The notes beneath the pieces are model-generated. The model had not been told where the DNA came from, searched no databases, and worked only from the letters and a program-made list of their open reading frames with translations. Of a DNA stretch of 64,000 nt, positions 35,043 through 47,732 are shown piece after piece. The translations under genes and the position numbers were made by a program. The stretch is taken from the NCBI GenBank assembly GCA_963556195.1, contig OY744535.1, forward strand, positions 89,487,949 through 89,551,948, in the 5' to 3' direction. Numbering within the stretch: the first letter of the stretch is position 1; each line of letters starts with the position of its first letter. The DNA is from Sepiola atlantica (taxonomy: Eukaryota; Mollusca; Cephalopoda; Sepiida; Sepiolidae).

Positions 35043-35124
35043 GTTATATATATGTGTATATATATATATACACATAGTTATATATATGTGTATATATATA
35101 TATACACATAGTTATATATATGTG

Positions 35125-35155
<31 letters not shown>
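34878..35155. repeat. Higher-order TA-rich minisatellite
   Basis: The near-palindromic unit 'cacatagttatatatatgtg' recurs about five times (near 34939, 34982, 35037, 35071 and 35105), separated by TA runs of varying length. Confidence 0.85.
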
Positions 35156-35156
<1 letters not shown>

Positions 35157-35740
35157 AAGTAACATGTAATATGCAAAACATACTTGCATAGTAGTTGTTT
35201 ATCTTCGTATAAAAAGAACGAAACAAAAATAAATAAATAGATTCAAGAACCCTCTAAATTGCCGAAACATTATCTTATATTCCTCTGATTAGACTGAGTA
35301 AAGATCACGTAAATACGTTATTGTCAGCCCTTATTTCATTTATTCATGTTTGCACACATATAAAAGCTTTTTTTCCAGAATGACATTCATTTATCTTTTT
35401 TACACTTTAATCACCGAAGCAACAACCTTTTGTTTTCCATTGCTTCAATTTCTTTCAGGCTAGATGTCAACCGGACTGCTATATTTAGGTGATAATACAG
35501 AACACATAACATAACTAAGGTTATATTGAAGCGGGTAGCTTCCAAAATGGCTGCTAAATTTTATCGAGTAGTTTATCTGATTTTCGAAACCGTGAAAAGG
35601 ACTCGTGTTTGGCTGTAAATGATTTATGTTGAACTTGTTTTATTTCATTATTTATTGTTACAAAACAAGACATACTCTGCCTTAACAATATTACTTAGAC
35701 CGGGTTGAAATATTAATAATTGAAATAAATTTGTGAATAT
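35156..35740. other. Unannotated stretch
   Basis: Nothing recognised. Confidence 0.5.
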
Positions 35741-36730
35741 TTCAAATGATTGTAAGACACATTAATGGCCTTAAGTATGTTAGTATTTTTAAAAAGGTTA
35801 AGTATTTTCTCTGTTGCAAGCTTAGGGTCGGCTACCAATCTGCGAATTCAGCGTACACAACATATGTTGTATATTGGCCTACGGGAATAGACGTATCTGT
35901 TGGCAATCGTTTGTTTGACTGGCGCGAATTAACGCGGGGTGGACCGGCAGTCGAGTGCAGAATGGGGCCTGTTCTCACAGTTAGGGATCACAGACATGGC
36001 AGGGTCGCCGTGTGACGAGACCCTGGATCAAGGGTCGGTGTAAACCTGCGAGAGGCTCTGTGACTACACAGGCCTTGCGTGGGAAACAGAGAGATCCGTG
36101 ACGTCACTCGTTCTTCGATAGGAGCGAGTTTTGTCAGTCTGGGTTTTGGAAGCAATCCGATAATACGTGATTGTTTACATTTAATTTCCAACAGATAAGG
36201 CAAATAGTTCCGTAAGAAAATATAAGCGAGAGATATCCTGTCCCCCTCTCTATGAATGGTTAAGAATATAATTGTTAACTAACTATGATAAAGTAATTAT
36301 TTCTCTATCTGTCTCTGTCAACGTAGTGAATGACATCCAGCTGATATAACAAACGTTTGACATAAAACCAATTGAAAGTAAAAAGATTTGTGTTTGGTGA
36401 GTGGATCGTGGAGTTTTTTGGCAGACAACGGACGGCGTGGTTCACGGCAGGAAAGAAAAGAAGAAATAATTCATCCACTAAACGACACGACCCTCTACAC
36501 GGCGAGGGAGAAAACTAAAGGTATGTAAACAATATATGAACTATGTGATTTTTGATGATTTAAAAATGACGAGTATTAAATGTGAACTACCACGGCCCTT
36601 TTGAGAATGGTGAGTATACGTAATGAGTACCGCCTACGGCCCGTATCGGGAAGAGATACAAAACGCATACTGCCGCGGTCTAGGAGGAGTGGGTTGGCAA
36701 CACATACAGTCCTGAGGCGTTACATATGCT
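35741..36730. other. GC- and CpG-richer island with candidate 5' splice site
   Basis: Base composition shifts markedly at about 35880-36170 and 36395-36720, with many CpGs ('cgcgaattaacgcgg', 'ggacggcgtggttcacggca', 'taccgcctacggcccgtatc'). 'aaaactaaaggtatgtaaac' (about 36512-36531) is a good 5' splice-site context after a purine-rich possible exon. A frame at 35746-36015 reaches a stop with no known motif. It could be a host promoter with a 5' UTR exon, or an old GC-richer transposon. No gene is called. Confidence 0.35.
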
Positions 36731-37439
36731 CTGCGCCGACTAAATAATTGCTGGTGATGACAATTCATATTTAAGATGTATGTTTATTTACCCACGAGCT
36801 GTGAGTGTAAGACATCGTTCGTATCTTCTAAATATAACGATTTAAAAAGCTCGGCAAAGATAAAATCCTCCAGACGAAATATATAGAATGCGTTAATGTC
36901 ATAATCAATCTTTCAACAAACACATAATTAACTGTCAAATATCAGATGTAGTTAAGGCGATAAAATAATCGATACGTTGTTGGTCGCTCCAAATGATAGT
37001 TTGAAGATTATCAAAGAACATCCACCGACATTAAGTGTAAAACACAGCAGAACGAAACGAAATATTAAAAATGAATTCAATATTAAGTAAAACAGCTTCC
37101 TTTTTTCAAAAGTGTTTCTCATTTATTTATGTCACATTTAATTATTTTCGTTAGATGTTAAGTTTATATCAAACAAAATTAAATTCACGTATTTGAAATA
37201 TAGTTAACAATGAAACAGTGATTACTTTACAAGGAATACTATTGTATCAGTATGATATTTCCTCAAATTGACACCAGTAAACATTTTTAAAATGTGTATA
37301 TATAATACTAATGAACATTTAGAAAGAAAAACATTGGGGGAACATGTGTCGTTATAGAAAATGACTACTTCCATTAAAAGCTATATTAATATTTTATCAC
37401 CCTTGATAAGCAATACTGAATGATATCAGTAAAAGGCTT
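36731..37439. other. Unannotated AT-rich stretch
   Basis: Nothing recognised. Confidence 0.5.
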
Positions 37440-39100
37440 CGAGAACAACCCGTTCAGATCCGAATAGACATAGAATCAAGAAATAATGGTGAAGCAGTGT
37501 TAGTTAAAGCGAACAGAAGGTATACAAAAATAACAGAACAACGTATTCAATCACAGAAACTAGGCACTCGCGGTTTCTAGAAAAATCTACAATAGTGTGG
37601 TGAACAATGGACAATCAGCGATTCCCCCGCTATCATACCACAATGATGTCGTTCGCACGGAAACTGATGAGGTTTAACTACTTGCCCAGCGTTTCGCTTT
37701 AAACTCTACTTTAGCCTCAGTAAACCACCCCATCTCCTAAAATAACCATTGCAGACTGAAACAACACTTGAAACTCTAGTCATAACAACATCCCAGGTCA
37801 AAGACATCATAAACACTTTGACATCTCCAAAGCTTGTGGGCCTTATCATATACCTTTAATAGAAATAAGGAAATGCTCTGCGGAACTGGCCCCTGCCACC
37901 TCCAAGCACTTCAACAAATGCCTAGCTGAGTTTTGCTTCCCCGAAAATTGCCTCTATGGTACCAGTCTTCAAGAATTCTGGGGATAGAACTGATCCTCAG
38001 AACTACCGCCCAATCAGTATACTCCCGATCTTTGCTAAAATCTTTTAATCCTTAATCAATCTAGCGATAGTCCGGCACTTAGTTAATGCTTAACTGCTTT
38101 CAAACGACCAGTATAGATATAGACTAGCACGATCTACTACAGATATCCTAACGGTCATCTCTGAACGCATATATTATACACTGGACAATGCAGGTAAAGC
38201 TAGGGCAGTAGCATTTGATGTATCCAAGGCCTATGACAAGGTATGGCATAAGCGATTCTCATAAAAATACGCTCATATGGTATTACTGGGCAAATATTGA
38301 ATATAATTAGATCCTTACTAACAAAAAAGAAAGATCCAGGTTGTCATCGATGGTCCGTTATCAAAGCAACATTACACAAATGCTGGTGTACCCCAGGGAC
38401 CTATGATTGGATCATTATTGTTCCTGTTTTTTTAAAATTACATTGAGTCTTAGATAGGTATATTTGCTGACAGCATCACGCTTTACTTTCGTCATGTAGG
38501 CATAACGGACGCTATCATATCCGAGGCAATGGTTGAATACTTATAACATGACCTCCAGGCTGTAGGTGATTGTTGTCATAAATGGTTGGTAACTTTTAAT
38601 GCCGCAACGAAAAAGCTCCTTTTCTTCAATAAGTACAAGAAGCCTCTTAAACTACCGATTGTCATGGCAAATAACAACTTACCTGAGAGTTCAACATTCA
38701 AACTTCTCGGTCTAATTTTCACAGGCAACGTGAATTGAAACAAATACATTGAGGACATTGCCAAGGCTGCAGCAAAAAAGGTGGGGTCCCTCTACCGGTT
38801 TGCAAACTTCTCACACTTGACATCATCATGTATCTCTACAAAGTCACCATCCGTCCATGCATGGGCTGGTGCATCATCCACTAGTTTCCCCCTCTTAGAA
38901 AAGGTCCAAAAAGAGTAGCCAACTTAAGAGGTCCCTCACTATCTACCAAGAACCAGCCATTGTCCTATCGCCGCAATGTTGCATCATTATGCTTGTTTTA
39001 TACTTCAATTGATTGTGCTCCGATGAACTTGCTGTTCTAGTTTTCCCTTGACGTTAATATACTAGACCAACTCGACAATCAGCCTGAAATGAATTCGAAA
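37440..39100 (+). pseudogene. Jockey-like LINE reverse transcriptase ORF, most of RT and C-terminus, decayed
   Basis: Across frames: 'GQSAIPPLSYHNDVVRTE', 'LLAQRFALNSTL', 'KACGLYHIPLIEIRKCSAEL' (about 37830), '[20 protein letters not shown]' (about 37978-38037), 'DVSKAYDKVWHK' (about 38218), 'NAGVPQGPMIGSLLFLFF' (about 38380) and 'GIFADSITLYF' (about 38457). The RT box reads FADS, so one catalytic aspartate is lost. Downstream come 'CHKWLVTFNAATKKLLFFN', 'STFKLLGLIFTGNVN' and 'AAKKVGSLYR'. The same family as 12920-13640. The endonuclease domain is absent. Many stops and frameshifts. Confidence 0.92.
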
Positions 39101-39165
39101 AAGAAAATCCACTTCATAATAAAAAGTCAACGATAAATGTTTCCGTTATTCTAGGTTATCAAAAC

Positions 39166-39167
<2 letters not shown>

Positions 39168-39202
<35 letters not shown>
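39168..39202. repeat. (AAT)n microsatellite
   Basis: About eleven AAT triplets. Confidence 0.95.
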
Positions 39203-39203
<1 letters not shown>

Positions 39204-39829
39204 GAGTCTGTACATTGACGAAGCATAATAAAATTTTAATAATTTTTTACCGAGTATAGTAACGATAATATTAGCATCATAGACACGACTAATGGTATTA
39301 TTTGAAAATAATTTGTCTTTATATTTCAAGAAATAGTCATAAACACAATATTAAGCAACTGTAAATGGATTCCTGGCCATCTAATTTCTTTATTGTAGTA
39401 CTAATTGCCAATCTTTTCTTTAAGATCTGAGAATAAAATATCGTATAATTAGCAGATCATATGTTGACATACTTTGCTGTAAACATAAATATTTTCATCA
39501 ATTTTCAATCGTAATTAATGATTGATCTATTTTATTATTGTTCACGCTTCATAAAAATCGATAATAAAGAGAATGCATTAGATAGAGTGTTTACTAAATG
39601 AAAGTTGAAAAATACGATTTGTAAAACAAACAGGATATTCCATATCGCCTGAAGTCTTTCCCATTAGAAATAAGAAAAACGATGTTGTTAATGAAGAAAT
39701 CAATCAAATACAGACATTATAATTACATTGTTTTTACAATGGATTATTTTATTTACGTTTTTCTATATTTTATGAGATAATTCTGCTATCATCATTAACA
39801 GGTAATGCTAAGTCGATGCATATGTAACA
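39203..39829. other. Unannotated AT-rich stretch
   Basis: Nothing recognised. Confidence 0.5.
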
Positions 39830-40385
39830 TCTCGGATTGGTAAAACGGGTTGTTTTCCACATGACTTGTCCACAATCACCAGGCATCTAGAGAACAAATT
39901 CGGTGCACTACAACATCTGGAAAAGTGCACCAACCTCTAGCCTTTCGTCCTGGACAAAGTGTACATTACATCCTCTAACCTAAAACGTCCAGCACTGTCT
40001 ATTATGCTTCAACCCCTGTCGCCTCGCCGTCGTATTTAATCTCTGTGCTTTTTTACACGTATTTTAACGGAATGCACTCAGATGAACTTACTGCACGTAA
40101 ACCGCTTTCAAAATAAATGCCTTCAACCTTTCAACTTGCAGCCAAATGCCAGCATTCACTGTGGCGGTCCTTAGAGAAAGAGAGATTGTCTACTCTAATA
40201 ACTTCCATCTTTTTGGAAATGTTTGTCTTAGAAATGTCTCATGTCTCCTTCTTTGTTATACCGTACCATCCTGCAGAAATGTACATTCAATATGAACAAA
40301 ATATTACTGGTTTACTCTCCTATCCAGTTGTCCCTGTACATCTGCTTTTATCAGAGTAGGTTTCGGTGGCAATATGCTTCGTTTT
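39830..40385 (+). pseudogene. LINE 3' end fragment, Jockey-like, strongly decayed
   Basis: Blocks parallel the C-terminal region of the fragment at 33770-34235: 'ctgtcgcctcgccgtcgtat' versus 'ctgtcgcatcgctacaacat', then 'gatgaacttactgcac' versus 'gataaacttaatgcac', and 'caacttgcagccaaatg' versus 'caacttgcagcaaaata'. The reading frame is broken throughout. The frame at 40117-40359 is not a gene. Confidence 0.65.
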
Positions 40386-40578
40386 GGAAGGAGTAACATT
40401 TAAAAAGTGTTGCAAAATTACCATCTGCAACAGAAAACAGTGGCAAAGGACAGCCCGGTGACAGACAGTGAAAACATACAACGGCTATGTTAGAGATGGA
40501 AATGTCACTTCATTCGTAAAACTCCAAGATATTTTATTTACTCATTTATTTCAAACAACATGATGAAATCTATAAGTG

Positions 40579-40580
<2 letters not shown>

Positions 40581-40623
<43 letters not shown>

Positions 40624-40985
40624 CTTTTACAACGAACCTTACATCCCTGCCACACTAGTACATTTTTCATTAAACTCATGCGCCCGATAGGCTTACTTCT
40701 CTCTCACTATCTCTTCCAAATATTGAATGTGACTCTGATGAATAAATGATATGTTCGTCTAATATAATAATTAAAACGAAATATCGTACTTATAATTGTT
40801 GTCCCGAAACAGTTTTTCATGGTAAACAAATGATAATCACTTAAAATAGTGTTAGAAATAAACTAATATAATAACTGTAAAAAATAAATTGACTTACATG
40901 AGTGATTTTCCACTGGAAGACTTGGGACTATAATTTTTTTTAATTTTTTTTTTAATATAGTTTTAATGGTTGAGAAACTTCCGAA

Positions 40986-41053
<68 letters not shown>
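40581..41053. repeat. Repeat family R4, copy 2, bracketed by (TA)n arrays
   Basis: TA arrays at 40581-40622 and 40990-41053 flank a body that matches 34501-34877. The end 'gagaaacttccgaaacacac' abuts the TA array as in copy 1. Confidence 0.65.
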
Positions 41054-41056
<3 letters not shown>

Positions 41057-41465
41057 CCCTTTATCTCTGCCAAGCACTGTTGTAATTCATATCGTCATCT
41101 CTTTGTAAAGGAACAAATTGAGCGCTCTTTGTTGACTGACAATATTTATATAAAGAACTGATATATTACTTGTCAAGAGCGAAGGCCTCGTACTCAGGTG
41201 GGGAGAAGCACCGACTATAAACTCGATGGTCGTACGATTGTAGATGGCTTCGAACGGGTGCTTGTCTAGCCGCACTAAACAGTGTTGATACAACTAAACA
41301 CTCTGTCTGTGAATTCACACACACCCATATATATAATTAAAGGTATACACACAATGTTATGAGGAGATATACTTTTTTTATGTATCAATTTTCAATATTT
41401 ACTTCAACAGTGCTCGATACGTAAGTAGAGCTCGGTAGTAAGTTATGAAGATATATTTAGGGCAA
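41054..41465. other. Unannotated stretch, moderately GC
   Basis: A minus-strand frame (41087-41293) shows no family motif. Probably non-coding repeat sequence. Confidence 0.4.
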
Positions 41466-41520
41466 TCAAGCTACACAGACGCTTCTGCGTTTCATCCCCG
41501 GGGGCAGTCCTCATGGTAAA
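41466..41520 (-). ncRNA. Hammerhead-like motif (incomplete)
   Basis: The minus strand has 'ATGAGGA', a CUGANGA-like box with the first C changed. After a C/G-rich stretch come 'TGAAACGC-AGAA-GCGTC': GAAA, a perfect helix III ACGC/GCGT with tetraloop AGAA, and a GUC cleavage triplet, followed by 'TGTGTAGC'. Helix II is not convincing and helix I is weak. It is probably the relic of a ribozyme in a PLE terminal repeat. Confidence 0.45.
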
Positions 41521-42304
<784 letters not shown>

Positions 42305-42372
<68 letters not shown>

Positions 42373-42392
42373 GTGTGCGTGTGTGTGTGTGG
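42305..42392. repeat. (TA)n-(GT)n microsatellite
   Basis: TA array to about 42368, then GT-rich. Confidence 0.95.
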
Positions 42393-43276
42393 TTGTTGTT
42401 GAATTGCCCCCTAGTGAGTTTTAATGCTTTAATAGTATTGCTGGTATTCTTGCCAGTTTCATTTCATTCCAATTCTTTTAATGTTAAACGCATGTTTTTC
42501 TAAGTCATATTTCTTGATAATATTACATAAATATTTCCCATTTTGTTTGATCAAAGTATTTATTTTTTAATATCTTTTTATATTATTATTTTGTCTTGTA
42601 CCACCTTGTAAATTCTTAATAAGATGTGAGTAGTTTTCCTTCAGGTTTTGCCAATCCATATCGTTCCATCTCACTCGCCGTCAGCTAACAACCACGTGAC
42701 GATGGGCAAGAACATGTCGATAATCGTCTTCATGTGTAAAAAGCAAAAGAACACATATCACATGGCTTTCTTGACAGCAACAACTTCGTCCCTGCTGGCT
42801 TGGATTCTCATCTACATGATTAATTAATGCACACGCCTCTGGCAACAAGCCAACGCATGTGTCAATCTGTGTCGAACACATTATGGTGGCAAAAGAAATA
42901 ACCATCTGATTTGTATTCATGGAAAAGTTCAAATACAATTTTGAATTTATTTGTGAAAGAGTTTACAGGATAAAATGGATTTGTAAAATATTTGGCCGAT
43001 ACAGCATTTCGGTTATCAAGCATGTATAAAGCATGTATAACTGTTTGAGTAAAGATCAACGATGTTGAAATGTTATATTTACAATTAGATTACTTAGTCT
43101 ATGTTTACAGTAAAAGTGCGTCCACTCACTAAAATGATAAAGCTCTATTACACATAGATGTTAACCAGGCATAACTTATACACGTTACATTCCCGCAGGG
43201 AATTGTCATGTTAAGTCTACTAAGCCTACGGGGATGAAATTATTAACCTTGGATATATTTCCATAGTTTGACTTCA
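42393..43276. other. Unrecognised stretch, weakly coding-like on the minus strand
   Basis: Two overlapping minus-strand frames (43059-42862 and 42938-42681) join through a frameshift. The joined product has a 'KPCDMCSF' type cysteine pair but matches no family I can name. It could be a decayed transposase. Confidence 0.3.
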
Positions 43277-43281
43277 TAAAT

Positions 43282-43505
43282 TGTTGTGGACCCGTTTAGG
43301 TGTACCAACAATGAAATAAAAGAACAACAGGTTTAGAGATAATAATAACGAATTGTATTGAACAGAGAAATTATACACAAGTCAGTGGTTGGCAGTGCTA
43401 GTGCCTAAATGTGCCTCCAAATGTTCTCCCAGCAATCCCGGTATTTATGGTAGCCGGTTGCTACCATTTAGTTATTATTAAAGGGTAGGTAGGTCACCCA
43501 CAACA
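43282..43505 (-). repeat. Gypsy 3' LTR (224 bp)
   Basis: Complete LTR bounded by TGTTGTGG/CCACAACA. A purine-rich tract 'ggaaggtggg' lies directly before it on the minus strand (about 43515-43506) and fits the polypurine tract. Confidence 0.95.
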
Positions 43506-44565
43506 CCCACCTTCCGAAACTCATTCCCCCGGAATCTCAAGGTATATCTTTTTTCCTAGGATTTACCTCGAAACTCCCGGTTAATTTACGTTTTCTTGAT
43601 GAACGTCTCTGTTCCGGAAGCGGTTTCGGTGTTGGCAGCTCAAATGTGTCGTATAGATCTTCCATGATGGTTTCACTCTGATCCGATGGGCCTTCCCCTG
43701 GGTCGTCCGACATGCGACGCATTTGTTAATGTGTTTTTACAGGTGCCTCTAGGACTCTCTACAATGTACACTATCCGCCCCAATCTTTGTTGTACCTTTC
43801 CCACTTCCCACACGGTTTTGTTTCCATGGTGTTCTTTGAAGAACACCTTCTTTCCATCCTCGTAACTCTTCTTTGGTGCCGTAATGTTGGTCGGTTTCAC
43901 CTGTTTTGGTAAAAGTTTGTCGAATACCGACTTTATTTTTCTTCCAAACATGACTTCCGTCGGTGGTACCTGGGCTGGTGTGTTCTCGTTTGGTGTAATT
44001 CTATACACTTGAAGAAACTGCTGGAGTGCCTTTTCTCTCGGCGTGCCCGTCGATTTTTTCAACGCTCTCTTCAAGGTATCAACACATTATTCTGCCTGTC
44101 CGTTTGACCTCGGATGGTAAGTCGGAGTGGTGATATGTTTAATGTGAAAGTCTCCACAAAATTCTTTGAACTCTCGTTAAGTAAATTGTGTACCGTTGTC
44201 CGATACAACAATGTTCACCACTCCGAATCGGGCAAACAGTTCATGCAACGCGCATATCGTGACATCCGTTGTTGGGTGTTTACATCTAACAACTTCTGTC
44301 CATTTTGAGTAGCTGTCGACTATAATTAAATAGTAGAAGCCTTCCAATGGCCCCGCAAAATATATGTGAATCCGGGACCATGGTTGCTCTGCCTTTTGCC
44401 ATGGACAGTACTGAATAGGTGGTACTTTCGCTGCCGACACGCAGCCCGCACAGGCCTTCACCTTCGCTCTGTGTCCCTGTCCATGTTTTTCCAATACACA
44501 TAAGATCTCATTACGCTCTTCATGCGTGTCGCTCCGGGATGCCCCTTATGGAAATCATTCAGGAT
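43506..44565 (-). pseudogene. Gypsy integrase, inactivated
   Basis: The zinc-binding part reads 'FHKGHPGATRMKSVMRSYVY' (about 44560) and, after a frameshift, 'KACAGC'. In the catalytic core the first aspartate position reads Y ('RIHIYFAGPLEGF', about 44375), where the family has D. The second is present ('SDNGTQFT', about 44200-44177) and the glutamate is present ('SNGQAE', about 44100-44080). In-frame stops follow both blocks. The C-terminal part ('GRKIKSVFDKLLPKQ', 'EVGKVQQRLGRIVYIV') continues to 43740, then a proline/serine-rich tail with 'RRSSRKRKL'. Integrase would insert the cDNA; loss of the first D alone would abolish it. Confidence 0.92.
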
Positions 44566-45710
44566 TTTTTTTTTTAGCGTAGCTAGGATTACTACTCACT
44601 CCCGGTATAATAATGTGTCGCAACAGACTGAAAAGAATTGTGCCGTTTGCTCATCGTCTGTTTGTAATTTATTTTTAATTTCGATAATAAAATTATCTTC
44701 TCTTGCCTCTTTTTGTATATCGCCAAGTGTGACTGACATTTCTTTTATTGTGTTACGCAGTACTTTACTATAGTCATATTCAGACCGAACGGATGCTATA
44801 ACTGTATCCTCGAGCGGTTCCGTGTACTTTGGAAGTAGCCGCGATAAACCACCTTCGTGTCTTAGTCTTTTTGACGGTAAACATTCCATCTCAAAGTCAT
44901 AATTTAACAGAATTATACCCCATCTCTGTAGGCGGTTTGCTGTGTAGGTTGGCAAACCTTTTTTGATCCAAAGATGGTGATAAGTGGCTTATTGTCTGTT
45001 TGTAGAATAAAATGACGGCCGTGTAGATACTTGTGAAATTTGGTCATTGCGAACACAATACCCAACGCTTCTTTTTCAATCTGAGAGTAATTGTTCTCTG
45101 CAAGAAGTAAAGTTCTTGAAGCGTGCGCGATGGGTTTCATCGAGCCATCCGGCATTTTATGCAAAATGCACGCCCTAATGCCGTAGGAGCTGGCGTCACT
45201 GGCAACAATAGTTTTTAGCTCTGGATTAAAATGAGTAAGAAATAATTCTGAAGTTAACTTCGTTTTTAGGTTGTCAAATACAGATTGACAGTCGGCGGAC
45301 CATTCCCATTTACTATCTTTCTTAAGTAACTCATTTAAGGGGGCTCGCCATTTGTGCATACTGGGAATGAATTTTTCGTAATAGTTTGCGAGACCCAGGA
45401 AGCTTTGTAGGTGGGTAACGTTGTTCGGTTCGGGCATATACTTGATGGCTATAGATCTTTCTGGGTCGGGACGTCTTCCATTCTTATCAATTTCATGTAC
45501 CAAGTATTTGATCTCTTCTAGAAAGAATTCACACATTGACTCCTTGAGTGTAAAACCAAAATCGCTTATCCTTTCGAATACTTTGTTTACGTGCTCACGG
45601 TGCTCCCCAACTTTCGTACTTTTCATTAAGATATCGTCAAGGTAGCCGATCGAAAAATCGAGCCCGCTCAACATCGTGTCGATTACCTGCTGAAAAATCG
45701 ATGGGCCCAC
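44566..45710 (-). pseudogene. Gypsy RT palm end, RNase H and linker to integrase
   Basis: The frame 45710-44913 holds the RT active site 'YLDDILMKS' (about 45640), the thumb/connection 'FLGLANYYEKFIPSM' and RNase H with 'VASDASSYGIRA' (about 45200) and 'TDNKPLITIFG' (about 44995). A frameshift near 44950 leads to 'QRWGIILLNYDFEMECLPSK', the conserved end of RNase H, and the spacer before integrase. The RT YLDD box is intact here. Function would be cDNA synthesis and RNA strand removal. Confidence 0.93.
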
Positions 45711-46090
45711 TTTAATTCCAAAAGGGAGACGATTGAACTTTAGTAGTCCCCTGTGTGTCGAAATACAGAGAAGCTTAGAGCTATTTTTTCTTCTACAGAT
45801 ATTTGCAGATAGGCTTCACTCAAGTAAATTTTCTAGAACAGTTTTCCACCGTTTAATTTTGTGAAAACCCCTTTCTTGAGTCAGCAGAGGATGGTGATAA
45901 TCTTTAAGCGCATCGTTCAAACCGGTTGAGAAATCGGTACACACTCTGATCTCTCCAGATTTTTTCTTCACGTAGACGGTTGGGGCCGCCCATTCCGAGT
46001 AGTCAACTGGTGTTAAAATCCCTTTCTCCACCAACCGGTCTATTTCTGCATTAATTTTTTGCAAGAGAGGCAAATGGTACACTTCGTTTT
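45711..46090 (-). pseudogene. Gypsy reverse transcriptase, fingers and first palm motif, inactivated
   Basis: 'EIDRLVEKGILTPVDYSEWA' (about 46045-45990) and 'EIRVCTDFSTGLND' are typical RT entry motifs. The first catalytic aspartate block reads 'KIYLSEAYLQISVEE' in a shifted frame (about 45830), with Y where the family has D, and is preceded by a stop. 'FNRLPFGIKVGPSIFQQ' leads into the next block after another frameshift. Confidence 0.92.
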
Positions 46091-46158
46091 CTCTTAAAAA
46101 CGGGATTCTTATTTTGAATTAGTTGAAAACTCGCCTTCATTTTAGAACAGCGTCCTAA

Positions 46159-46533
46159 TTAATTAGAAAACACCTTGGGGAATGACTCTTTCAAATCCTT
46201 CTTCAATGTTTCTGCTTCAGCAGAAAAGTTCCATATTCGTTGACAATAGACGCTTATCGGCGAATCCCAGAGCTGGAAGTGCTGAATCCAATCTGAACCG
46301 AACAAATTTCCTGTATCTTTCATTACGAACATGCGTAATTTTAATGTCTTATTTTTTAGTGTTACTTTTGAAATGACTTCCCCTTCAAAGTTTATTTTCT
46401 CTCCGGTTGCAGATCGAGCCACTTCATCTGTGCGTGGCATAGTCGGTCTGCCGATCTTTTCACAGGTATTCATATTAAGAATTGATATGTCAGACCGTGA
46501 ATCAAGCTGTAGTTTAACATCTTGATTGTTCAT
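46159..46533 (-). pseudogene. Gypsy aspartic protease, probably inactivated
   Basis: The 124-residue frame contains 'LQLDSRSDISILN' near its start. This is the retroviral-type protease active-site region, where the glycine of D-(T/S)-G is replaced by R. Downstream 'GNLFGSDWIQHFQLWD' matches the end of the protease and the start of pol. It lies between gag and RT as expected. Confidence 0.88.
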
Positions 46534-46579
46534 TTTTACCGTAACATACTTTCGTATGTTTAGGTTGCCACCATTAATT

Positions 46580-47732
46580 CTAGTTGTTTTTATGTAACTT
46601 TTTTTCTAGTGTTACCTCTGCAATGTGAGGCTTTGTGTCCCATTTTATGGCATTTGTCACAATTTTTTCGTTTAAAAGGACACTTCTGGCACCAATGTAG
46701 GTCCCCGCAACTCCAACAAGGGTGGTTTGGCAATGTTTCATCCGACCTTTGAGGCAAATCCTTCCTGAATTTTTCCTTCGAAGAGTATGATTTTTTTGAA
46801 AAAGGACCAACATTTTTAATATTAGAAATTGCTGCTTCCTCTATTTCTTTAGCTTCCTTTTTCTCGGAAATATGTCGTTGACAGCTTTCGGCTAGTTGTT
46901 GCAATGTTAAATTTGGCTAGGTTTCAAGTTTGCTTATTGCACGTCTTCTTTACTCTGCATCGTTTTGCGAGACGAGCTCTTGAACAAATATCAATACTTT
47001 GAAATTGTCCGCTGTCAAGGATGATAACTTAAAGTTGTCACAATGTTTATTGACGATCGAAGCAAACGTTGAGTAATCCTGGCTTTCTTTTCGCGTTAAG
47101 TTCATACATTTCCACCTTTTGTGGAATAAACTTCTTTTGGGGCAATATAGTTCCATTAATATTTTAATGGTTTCATTGAAAGATAGTTCGCCCGTTTTAT
47201 TCGGCAGAATATAATCGATGAATTGTGTATTCTCTGCCGTACCTAGTCTACGAAGAACTAAACGAACCTTTTTCTTTTCCGACCATGTGCTACAATCAAT
47301 GTCGAAAAATCCTGATATCGACGGTACCATGATTCGAAGTGGAGGTCCTCTTCAGGCACAATGTTGGAGGTTTCTATAGCTGACCATATTGCCTTTTGTG
47401 TTGAACGCGTCGCTGTCGCCATTCGTCGTATTTATCATTGCTTGTGCCAGCTGTTCAAATTTTCTCTCTGATTGATGGTGTTGCTCTAATTGTAATTTTT
47501 TTATCCCAATCAATTGTTCGTCTAAAGATGTTCTATCTTCACGATTTTGTGCTCAATTTTTTTCCTCAAAATATTTCAATAAACTTAATTGCTGCGACTT
47601 AAATTCCTTCTGTAGAGACTGAAGTTTTTCATCGTTTGCCTTCTGTTGAGCAAGATGTTTTTCATCGTTTGCCTTCTGTTGTTCTGATTGAAATTTAATC
47701 ATCTCCAATATCTGTTTAGAGAAATCTTTCAT
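46580..47732 (-). pseudogene. Gypsy gag (coiled coil, capsid, zinc knuckles), frameshifted
   Basis: A start at 47732 opens a Lys/Gln/Glu-rich coiled-coil-like N-terminus with the direct repeat 'QQKANDEK'. A stop and a frameshift follow. The capsid-like part (47330-46950) carries 'FDIDCSTWSEKKKVRLVLRR'. The nucleocapsid at about 46710-46610 has two knuckles: 'CWSCGDLHWCQKC', then the classical CCHC 'CDKCHKMGHKASHC'. Gag packages the RNA into virus-like particles in the cytoplasm. Confidence 0.9.

Noticed and set aside
36012..36040. TGACGA followed by a strong GACCC/GGGTC hairpin
   Set aside because: The second core box reads GGTG rather than GAAA and the first core base is wrong, so not a hammerhead.
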